Positions 47,805 to 64,000 of a stretch of DNA of 64,000 bases are shown here, in pieces (position 1 is the stretch's first letter; the number at the start of each line of letters is the position of its first letter). The stretch is from Talpa occidentalis (lineage: Eukaryota; Chordata; Mammalia; Eulipotyphla; Talpidae). The notes beneath the pieces were generated by a model. It searched no databases and was not told the DNA's origin. It saw only the letters and a list, made by a program, of their open reading frames with translations. The stretch is taken from assembly GCF_014898055.3 (NCBI RefSeq), contig NW_023605083.1, positions 62,350,228-62,414,227 of the forward strand, read 5' to 3'. The position numbers and the translations under genes were made by a program.

Positions 47805-48525
47805 GAGATTTATTGAGATGCATTTCCTATACCCATGAACCTTATCCCTTTCAAGTTATAACCACAGAGCTGTATGTTCATTATTATCATCAATTTCATA
47901 ACATTTTCATTGCACCTTTCAATTGGCATATTAGTTTCCAAGGTTTATCCACATGGCAGCATGTATTGGTAGTTCTTTTCTTCTTATTGTCAAATAATTC
48001 CATTATATGAATATACCACATTTTGTTTATCCAGTAATCTGTTGACAGGTACTTGGGCCGCTTTTACTTTCTGATTGTTGTGAATAATGCTGCTATGAAC
48101 ACGGGCGGACAAATGCCTATTTGAGTCTCTGTTTTCAAGTCTTCAAATATACAATGTACAAATCTTTGCATATACCCATAAGTATAATTACTGGATCATT
48201 TGTAATTCTATGTTTATTTTTTTGAGGACCCACCATACTAATTTCCACCATAGCTGGTCCATTTTACTTCCCCACCAACAATGCACAAAAGTTCTAAGTC
48301 CCCACATCTAACATTTGTGGTCAGCTTCTTTTTTTAACTACAGCTACTTCAGTGGGGATGAAGTAGTGTATCTAACTGTGGTTTTGTTATGCATTTCCTT
48401 ATTGGCTAATAACATTGAACAAGTTTTCAGGTTGGCCATTTTACACCTTCTTTAGACAAATTACAGACCCCTTGCCCATTTTTATTTGTATTACTTGTCT
48501 TTTTATTATTTAATCTCTTTCTAAT
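47805..48525 (-). mobile_element. Old L1 on the minus strand, in MUSK intron 1
   Basis: Complement of an old L1 3' region: tttattgagatgcatttcctatacc, aaggtttatccacatggcagcatgtattggta, attccattatatgaatataccacattttgtttatcc, gaataatgctgctatgaac, actggatcatttgtaattctatgttta, ttccccaccaacaatgcac and a cttgcccatttttat end. Strongly diverged from the young L1 family. Confidence 0.78.
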
Positions 48526-49007
48526 CTACTTATGGGCAGATATGAATTTACATAAATATGATAAGCTTAAGTTTCATAGTCTCTCATTGGGTAAGACCCT
48601 CAACCAACTCAAGCAATGTGTTGACAAGAATATACATTTTTACGAAAATTTTTAAAACAGTACTTGTTATGACCGCTAATTTTTTCCATTTTGACTTCCT
48701 TCAGTCACCGTTCCCTTCAACTTCATTGTTGGGGAGAACACAGACAATGTGTATACATAATTTCATATGTTTTTCCTTAAGAAGGGCACCCCAATCACAC
48801 AACTTTGGACCTCACAAAAATCTGGATCTGCCCCTATGTACATATAATAAATTCTAAGCCCTACTCTCCCAAAAGTCTTATCTTTTGCTTCTCAAATGCT
48901 ATGTTAGGAAGTAGAAACAAAATTCTTTGCATAAAATCTTCTTTCCTTTTGGCAAATTTCTGCTGTGGGGAGATATATTTCTCATTCATGTAGGTGGTGG
49001 CCTCTGA

Positions 49008-55343
<6,336 letters not shown>

Positions 55344-55665
55344 TAACAGTATTGTCAAAGAACTCGTATTCTACTGTGAAGGTTGTACTTCAATTTGCAA
55401 AAGCAAAGATGTTGGTAGTTCAGTTCCAGACATTAGACCCCTAGGTCAAGAGTGTGAAAAGAGTTAAAAGAATCTCATTGGTAAAAGCTCATATTCCTTC
55501 TGTGGCCCACAATCTCTGGTATTTTTGTCCCACACAGACCAAATTTTCTGTAATATTAAACAATAGGACACCATTTTAAAACTTTTGCCTGGTTTTAGGA
55601 CAGTTCTCCCTTTTTTAAAAATAAAGAAGCGCATTTTATGTTTTCATTCAAGGACATGACTTAAA

Positions 55666-55697
<32 letters not shown>

Positions 55698-57138
55698 TTC
55701 AAGGTTGTATTCCATCAAAGTGTTGAGAAAAATAAAATACTGATTCAAAAATGTACAACAAAAAAGGGTACTAGTACTATATGCTACACTGTCAAAACAT
55801 TTTTACATTTAAGAATGCTTGTTAAAAGTTAACTAAAAAATAATTGTGAAAAAGGTCTTCACTGAGAAATCAGAATCCAGGTAAGCCTAGGTGTTCTATC
55901 CATTTAGTCTTTGGAGCCTTCTTGGCCTAAAATTACATCACATTTTGCTTAAGAAATAGAAACTACCAGGCACCTATGCTGGGTGGGTCAACTGAGTACA
56001 AAACTCTTTCCAGCTCTCCCTGTTACAGGAGGTAGAATTAACCTCTCTGGCTGTCAGTTTCCTTACCTAAAAAATAGGGTGTGTTGTGAGTATTCAGTGA
56101 AGTAAGGTATTGATTGTATTTAGCACTGTCTGGCCTTTGAAAAGACTCAAGAAGTCTTGACTTTGAGCATGAGTCTTTTTTTTTTTTTTTTTTTTTTTGC
56201 CTTGCTTTGCTCTGATTGATAAAATGATTGGGCTATCACATGCTGGTACAAATCACTATTCCATCAAAGAAGACTTCCAGGGTTCCCCATAGCTTATTTT
56301 GAGTCCATGCTATTCCCCTTAGGCCAAAATATGTTTCCTTCCATTTCTTCCTTCTCAATCATAGCTTTCTATTAGCTCCTTTAAGATCTTTTTTTTTTTT
56401 AATTTCCTAATCTTATTTTTATTTCTCACAATTTTCCCATACTTCTAATTGAGGAAGCATATTTTTATTATGTCATTATTTCAATTGCTCATGAAGTTTC
56501 CATGAAGTCCTCCTAGAAAAGAATGAGATTGATGGGAATAGTGGCTGTCAGATATTAAAAATATATTATGTTTTTCATATACTTGCTATGATTTAATATC
56601 TTCTAAATTATCAATGTTATTTAAAATTCAGTATGTAACACCAGTGGACTTATTCAGTGAAAAATAAACATACAAACACAGTCACATTTAGACACATTAA
56701 ACATCTGACTGGATTCAGTCATTCCTTGAACTGCATGTGGAATGATACAGCATTAATATTACCAATTATGCATAACATCATAAAGATTTTCCACTTAAGA
56801 TATTAAATATGAGCCCTCTGCATAATAATATATGTAATGCTGATTATTTAGGTCACTGTCTTTGTAGATGTTGATGCAATTTGTTTTAGCTTTGACCTAC
56901 AGGAAATGATCACAAATGCAATAAGTTGGAATCCAATTACACAATCTGGTCTTGCCTCGTCATTTAATTTTGTGTCACGCCTCTCAGTAAAACTGCTGTC
57001 TTCTTTCTTCAGAATTTTTAAATTGTCATGTTGTTTACCACTTTAAAAGTTACTATATGCTAGAGATTTTATTAAACTTGCTGGTATGGAGAGCTCATAA
57101 TACCATTTGAAGTTACTCTAAGCTAAGATGATCAGTTT

Positions 57139-57408
57139 ATTTTTTCAAAGATTTACTTTATTTACTTATGCATACAAGAACTGGGTATAGGCTAGAGGTG
57201 CAGGGAGGTGAGAGGATTCACCAGAGACAGAGTGGGGAGCAGGCAGATCTATTGAAATACACTGTTGAGGGGAGCAGTGGGCAAGACAGGAGAGGTCTGC
57301 TGTGCCATGTGGGTTATCTCCCTGGACCGAGATCAAACTCATGCTGCAGTGGCTGGCAATAGCTTGATATTGCTGAGACTTTAACCCCTGCACCACCATG
57401 GAGGCCCC
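57139..57408 (-). mobile_element. tRNA-derived SINE with TSD, in MUSK intron 5
   Basis: Minus-strand copy of the second head type (catgctgcagtggctggcaatagcttgatattgctgag). The TSD aagatgatcaKttt occurs at 57125-57138 and 57409-57422 with one mismatch. Antisense to MUSK, so it could supply antisense splice or poly-T signals, but none stands out. Confidence 0.92.
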
Positions 57409-59879
57409 AAGATGATCATTTTAGCACACATGACTACTTCTATTCCACTTTAATCCCTATTAAAGTAGCCAGTATATATGGAAATATGTTTTATGCTTAG
57501 CACATAATGCTTAATACCCCATGCTGGTACATAATATTCATTTAATAAATGGCATCAATTCTAATTGTTACTATTAAAATATGAAATTTTCAGCAACAGT
57601 TTTGTTCTTAAGTCTCAAAGGTTGACCTCCTCTTAAAGAAACATTGTAGGCACTTTCAAAGCTAAAATTCAGACATGATCTACTTACAGGAAAGACCAAC
57701 TAAACCTACCCCTAGGTTTAGGTAAAAAGGTGACCGAGAAACAACAGGAAAACCCCAAAAGTGTCTGTGAAAGCTCACCAGTTTGGCAATGAAAGGCCTG
57801 AAAATGAAGCAGGGCCATGGCCAGTTGAACAAACAGCATTTGTTATGTATCATGTCAGTTACTCTGCAAATTAATTTGAGCAAATTATAACAAGAACTCC
57901 ATAGTGCCATTTGATGCTGGGTGACACCCAGCATAATTGGATATGCCAGGAAAAGATAGAGTTTTGTCCACCATTACAAGGTTTCAAGGAAGGAGGACCA
58001 GCAATGCCAGATCCTGGATTGTGGACAGTGTGTTCTCTAAATCTTAGTTGCCATAACAAACATGAGAGGAACACTCTTCAAGACAGAAGTAAAGCTTCTG
58101 TGTTTAAAGCTCCCTTCCTAGATTGCAGCCTCCGGCTGCTGGAATCAGGAATGACAACATAAAGACATCCCACCCATTCTGTCTTTTCTTCAAACACTCA
58201 AATAGTGACATACAGAATTACCGACAGAGGCATTTAACTCAAGCAGGTAAACATGGATATCTTTCTAAAAGAATGAGCAATGAGGTGGTTACTTAAAAAT
58301 GCTAATTGCTTTGTATGGACTATTTTCTTTACTCCTCATTAATAATCTATGAGGAAGACTCAGTCATAGTTCTATCGTAGGAAACTGAGGAACAAAGAGA
58401 CTAATTAATATACTAAGTCTGTACAGTGAGAGGTGTCTAGGAAATGTGATGCTGAATACTATTGAAGAACAAGGTAATTATACATGTCACTGTCACTAGC
58501 ATAGTCAAAATAGGCATGAGAGGAGCCAGACTTATGTAATGACAGTGAGAGCTGAAGGAAAGAGAGTGGTTTATGTACATTTTTAAAAATAAATTTGGCA
58601 GAGAAAGGTGAAAAGTCAGAAAGTGAGCAGTAGCTGAAGGTATATATAGCAAGCAGGCACTGCTGTTTTACAAGGTTTCTCTTTCTAAAGCATTAAAATA
58701 TTGAAAAATATTGAAAATGTTAAGTTGTTCATTAGAATCAACCCATAGAGAAGAAAATTTTGAACACACAGAGTGAGGGGAATAGTCAGGGGAACGTGCT
58801 CTCAAGACTGCAAAAGGCTTAGATTCAGGGGACAAGTGGAGCAATAAACTTGATACAGGGGGTGACTGCATGTCCCTGTTTGCCCAGGACAGTTCAGGTT
58901 TACACCTGTTGTCCTGGAATAATTATTAATAGATTCCCTCTTTTACTTTCAAAAGTCTCCAGGCTTTGATGATAATTTATATGATCCTGTTCTTAGACAG
59001 GAAGAGGGAACTTCCTTCCTTGTTATAGGAAGAAAGGAGAAAAGTGTCATGTTTCAGTACAGATACTGCATAAGTTTAGTGGGTGGAATTGAAGAAAGCT
59101 CTGTTCTGATGGCTTCTATTTCCTCTAAGAAGTAGGAAGGAAGGTTGTCTTCTGAAAATACACATGTAAAGGTGGCAGTGAGACGGATGGGGAGAGTGGA
59201 AATATTTTTAAATAGCTGTGGGGAATGGGGGAGATGACTCACAGGGAACCTGTATTCCTGGACAATATTAAAGTTTTGGTTGAGAAAAGGACCTACAGTG
59301 GAGTAGCGTCTGTTTGCATAGCTGACGCTAGCCCCCAGGATTGCTCAGCAGTACAGGTATAATTTCAGAAAGAAAAAAAAAAGCTAATTCCAAAGGCAAC
59401 GATTGGAACTTTGCAGGAAGGAAAATAGAGCAAAGGATTCAAGAACATGGCAAGAGAACATTTAAAGTGGTAAATCACTGAATCTTTATGTAACAAAATA
59501 TACAAATTTTGTATTAAACATTTAAAGCTCCAGCAATATGACAGATAGTATGAAAATCTTCCTACTAAGAACACCCCAGGATGCCAGGTTACTTGTATAA
59601 ATCCTGAAAATAAAGTGTTAATATTCAAGGGCCAAGAATGAATAGACATTGGAATAGAGCCGTAAACTCATGAGCTGGTCCTGCCCTGTCCTGGAGGTAG
59701 TGAAATAGATGTTCATCTCTATAGTCTAGAAGATTGGATTTAAGGCTCTTTAAAGGACAGGAGACAAGGTCTTGGGCCCCTGTGAAATGGAGGTTAGCAC
59801 TGAAACACCTGTATAAATAAGGTGTGAAAAGATGAGCTGGAAAAATCCCACCCACAGGCAGAGAAAAACAGCACAGAAA

Positions 59880-60960
59880 CTCTGTATCTGAATTCTAAGT
59901 GTGTGGAGGAAAAAAAAGTCTTATGAATGAATATTCAAACTCAGGACTATATCTCACAAAGGAATATAGGATTCATATTGCTAGGATAATCTGGAAATCC
60001 CTAAATGGAAATATTAGTATAAATATTAGTCCAGGCCAAAAATGTAACAATAACTTAGCTCAAAAAAGAAACACCTTACCCAAACTTACACTGATAAAAT
60101 CAAACAGAGGATAGTTCACCATGCAAGATAGCAGCATCCATAGGAAACATCAACTCAGCCTGCCTTGACTGAGTAGCTGACACAATACACAAAGGGCTTA
60201 AAGCCCCAAGAAATTCAGTTAATAAAAGAAAAGAATAGGACTCTAAAATAAATATATTTAATTAAAGACACAAAAGGAGGAACAAAAAAAGAAAAATATG
60301 CTAGAAAGAAGAAAGTTCTGATAAACAAATATTTTTACAAATGAAAAATATGACTGAATTTAACCAGGCAACAAGGAAGTGATGAACCAAATTTAGGATG
60401 TAGGGCAGCCAGTCTGGGTTGTCTTTTTTTTTTTTTTTTAATGAGTGAATGACATGGAAAAAGGAGGAGTCTTTTATACTAAAGGAGATTAAGAGACATA
60501 GCCACCAAATAAAAACAATAACCCATAAAAAAATGACTGAAATTAGATCAGTGCATTAGAAATGAGATAACTAACATTTAAGTCAATGCTTCATAATTAG
60601 GATTCTATGCAGAGAATTGGGAACAATGAAATTAAAGAAATAATGATGGATATGAGTTACAGAGAGGACAAATATAGAAAATCTGAGATTATACTCAAAA
60701 GCATAATGAATGAAAACATGCCAAAACTGGTGAAAAACAAATTATTATATTTGAGAAACATATATAAATGTTGTGTGTTTAAAAGATCTTTAAGGATGAG
60801 TCCCAATCAGTAAAGGTAGTTAGTAGACTTATAAACATTTTCATATTTGGATGTATTATAATGAACACCTAAAAGAGATGATCTTAAAATATTAAAGAAA
60901 AGACAGGTGTACTGACAATGATTACAGCTACACTAGAGAGTATGTGAGAAACCATGCTTC
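59880..60960 (+). mobile_element. Probable ancient L1/HAL1-type 5' and ORF1 region
   Basis: A-rich plus-strand text with L1-like phrases (aaattagacacaaaaggaggaac-like leader, aatgaaaacatgccaaaactggtgaaaaac as in L1 ORF1, gaaaatcttaaa-type ending), interrupted by poly-T at 60427-60440. Divergence is high and the boundaries are estimates. The ORFs at 59899-60114 and 60607-60813 are remnants or chance. Confidence 0.4.
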
Positions 60961-61252
60961 CATCTCTTCTTAAAATTTGCTGTAGCCCAACAGAAAGCTA
61001 TTTTTTTAATGAAAATTTAACTTTCAAATACATAGATTTGTCTTAATAATTTAACTTCTGATACTTTATCTAAAGGAATTATTTATACAAATATATGTCT
61101 AAGACTATCACAAAGCTGTTATAATAGTAAAAATTTTTAAAGAATTTAAATATGCATCAACAGGAAATAGACAAAAGACATCATGAAATATGCACCCATT
61201 TTAAAAAAGTTGATTGTTATTTATTAACAGACTTCAATCTGCTTGTCATCTT

Positions 61253-61350
61253 TGTTAGTTTCCTCATCTAAAATAGGAGTAAAAGTAGCAATTAACCTTT
61301 AGGTTGTCACAATGATGAGATAAATTAACATAGGCACACAGTAAATACTG
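61253..61350 (+). repeat. MIR right half in MUSK intron 5
   Basis: ttagtttcctcatctaaaataggagtaaaagtagcaattaacc ... aatgatgagataaattaacatagg follows the MIR 3' half. Confidence 0.65.
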
Positions 61351-63901
61351 TGAAATTATTTGCTGTTTTACTATTTCACTTATTGACTGAGTACTTGTGC
61401 AGTATCTTACCAGAAGATCCTGTTCTATTTCTTTAGAAATATAAATATGCATTCATATGTGAAAAATCAAGTTAAAAAGCAGTATGCTATGTATTATGTG
61501 TTGGAGTTTATATACCAAAGTTTTAACAACATCATCTCTGCATATAAAATTGCATGGGGGTGGTAATTTCTATCATATACTCTATGTGGCTCTATAATTT
61601 CTGAACTTTTATATAGAGACTTTTATATTTTGGAAGAATTAATGCATGTACTAATGCTTTGAAAAAAAATTATTTCTTTAAAATGGTATCCTACCTTGAA
61701 AAAGTGGTATCAGCCTTTCTGTTCATTGTTTTGATACATTATTTTTGCAGTTCTCTTGCTCCATTCTACTGTAAAACAAAATCTGTTTGGGGAAAATTTG
61801 GTCAAAAGCTATGGGTCCCCACATTGAATAGTACCCCAACACTTGGCTACTGGCTTGACTGTGGGGCTGTGGTCCTGATGAACAGAACATGAAACAACAT
61901 ATCATTTCCTTAGGGAAGGAACCTACATATAAGGACAGTAAGCTTGAGGCTCACACGAGGGAATGAAGGAGCCACCTCAATAGTATAGGAAATAAAGGGG
62001 TCCAGTTAGCAGTGGCTACTGGTGGATTCAGCCTCCATTTGACTCTTCTAATTCTTGGCAGAAACCTGGAATACATGACAAGAGTGCCTTGGAGGATCCA
62101 ACACTAAAATTTGATTTGGGTTCTGATTTCTCAGTGAACATTTTCTACACTTGCTTTGGTGTTATTAATGCATAGAGAGAGTAAAATAAAAGTGTAAGTT
62201 CCCATAGGAAGTGAAGCACTGCCAGGCGAGAGCTACAGGAATGCTGAAATGATATCAACAGGGAAATCTCTCTGGTTTCCCCAATTCCATAGTCATCAGG
62301 AATGCAGAAAAATTTCTCAATCTCACAACTGTGGCGGCTCTTCCTATGGAAAAGTTAACCCCTATCCCAACTCTGCTTTCACATTGGGTTTTAGGATAGG
62401 TTTCATGGCAGGAAGTGAGGAGGGCAGGAAAATGTACATACCATATTTCACAGACTCTAAGATGCTCAGTTTATAACATTTGACCATATCTGGGATTGAT
62501 CTTGAGGCTCTGGCTTCTTAAAACCACTTTAGCTCACTTTTGTTGTATATTTTAACATCTTGGAAACTGGCCTTTGTCTTGCTATCTTAAAGGCATTCAC
62601 ACTCGACTTCTGCTAGCATCTTTCCTTAGAGGTCTCCAAAAAAGAAAAATAAAGATAGATCATTTATGTTTTCTCACAAAGACATCCTTATATTTAACTA
62701 AAAATATTCCTTTAACTCCTCTTAATTAGTTCCTCATAGAGAAAAAGACATCATTTTTAGTAGCATGATTCAACGTAAACCACCCCCGCCCCCCGCCCCA
62801 TTATATTTGCTACATATTAGGTGAGGTTGAAAAGAGAGACTAAGTGGCCTTTCAGTGTCAGGTAGAAGGAATCTTCTTCTCAGTTAAGAGTCTCTTTCTC
62901 TAATCTGTTTCATGTTCTACTTTAGGTATGATGTGCATACAAAGAATGATTCATACTGTTTCTCTGATGTATCTTCACTGAAACAGTTTTCTCCTGAATA
63001 CCCCTAAAGGCCAGGAAGCAGATACTCAGTGACAGTGATATGACAGTGTGCTGATTTGAGTGCAGGGCTGGAGTTTTCCTGGAGAGGCGCCATCATGGAG
63101 ACTTTGGAGAGCAAGATTCTCATCTTACTTCCCTGTTCTTGGCCGGAGAGATGTTCTCCCTTAAAAAAATGTGTTAATAAACACTGCAGAATTTAAGTCC
63201 TTTTATTATAATGAAATTCTTGTTGTTATAGCTGGAGGGATCATTGTTATGTTTTTTAATCATTGGGAAAGATCTATTAAAAAATGAACAAATGTCAGAT
63301 TTCTTTTCTATTTTCCTAGAATTGTGAGAAATGAGTCTAGAAGAACACAAGAACAAGCCCTCCTAAAGAGAGGGTTATTGTAGGCTTCCCGGATTTTTAA
63401 ACAACTCCTTGTTTCCATGGACACAAAAGCATCAACCCTCAGGGGAGGCATTTTAGGGAGTGAGGACAAAAGGAAAGTCATTTGGAAAATTTAAGTGAAC
63501 TCAGTACATGAGTCTCCACCACTTGTCAAAGCACTTGGATGCTGTCGTTCCATTGCTCTGCAGTCCAAAAGTACCCCGAGGTCTGACCGGGTCTATGGAA
63601 GGGCTTTTTTTCTCTTTGAAGAATTTTTGTAGACACATGCAATACAGACAACAAATAGAACTCCAAGAGAGCAAAAAAAAAAATCTTAACTTATAGAAAT
63701 CCTATCACAAATATATAATGTCCATATGGCAAGTGTCCATATATCGAACTATAAAAGATTAGCACTGTTTAAAAAAAATGTTAGTTTTCTGGCTTTCTTC
63801 CGTCTAGAAATCAGATTTCCTTATTGCATCTAGAAAAGTGGAAGTGATCATGAAATATTTACACAACCTTTGATTTGAGTTTTCCTTTGTTTGTGCTGCA
63901 G

Positions 63902-63931
63902 CTCTTAACATGACAAATGCCACAGAGAGAG
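63902..63931 (+). CDS. MUSK: Candidate 30-nt MUSK cassette exon in the Ig2-Ig3 linker
   Basis: A 30-nt segment lies between a good acceptor (gttttcctttgtttgtgctgcag) and a gtattt donor. It enters in phase 1 and leaves in phase 1, exactly what exon 5 (phase 1 out) and the known Ig3 exon require, so it could be included or skipped without changing frame. Read with the exon-5 base it gives ALNMTNATER: two N-glycosylation sequons, NMT and NAT. MUSK is known to carry short alternative inserts at this point; the human ten-residue insert I remember is acidic and different in sequence. This may therefore be a second cassette, a lineage-specific one, or the ordinary small exon of this species. Splice-site quality, length and phase are seen; usage is inferred. 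Confidence 0.7.
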
Positions 63932-64000
63932 GTATTTAAAACCCCAATGTGTGCTGTGCTGTCACTGATTGCAGTTTTATAAAATTTGCAGTGGTCCTGT

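Overview
The window is nuclear DNA of a placental mammal. The evidence is a set of MUSK coding exons with GT-AG splice sites, LINE-1 elements of several ages, old MIR and L2 elements, and an abundant tRNA-derived SINE with an (AAAT)n tail. That SINE does not look like primate Alu, rodent B1/B2, carnivore CAN or vespertilionid Ves, so a non-primate, non-rodent (perhaps laurasiatherian) genome is likely; the species cannot be named from sequence alone.

Layout. Positions 1 to about 40,650 are intergenic and repeat-dominated. I find no convincing protein-coding exon there. Landmarks are: a minus-strand L1 3' end with target-site duplication (TSD) beside a SINE (3.46-4.48 kb); a U2 snRNA fragment with a 20-bp TSD (7.34-7.41 kb); a nest of three L1 insertions of different age (about 17.05-24.54 kb), including a nearly full-length L1 with CpG-rich 5' UTR, ORF1 and ORF2, all now broken; a young SINE with intact pol III boxes (27.58 kb); a small CRE/YY1-like promoter candidate (28.16-28.37 kb); old L1 and L2 blocks (31.5-33.5 and 34.3-36.5 kb); and a 160-bp inverted duplication flanking a SINE (34.98/35.71 kb).

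From 40,978 to the right edge lies the 5' part of MUSK (muscle-specific receptor tyrosine kinase) on the plus strand. Five exons give residues 1-209: signal peptide, first Ig domain and second Ig domain. All phases match from exon to exon, with no frameshift or stop. The third Ig domain, Frizzled-like domain, transmembrane segment and kinase lie beyond the window. A sixth candidate exon of exactly 30 nt (63,902-63,931) keeps frame and would insert ten residues with two N-glycosylation sequons in the Ig2-Ig3 linker. The introns are large, AT-rich and contain SINE, MIR, L2 and L1 copies.

For a second look I would put first the 30-nt cassette exon, the sharp CpG peak confined to MUSK exon 3, the L1 3'-transduction candidate at 17.6 kb, the tandemly repeated L1 5' UTR, and the CRE/YY1 promoter-like patch. 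I see no operon-like, CRISPR or phage-like system; nothing here indicates a wholly new biological system.
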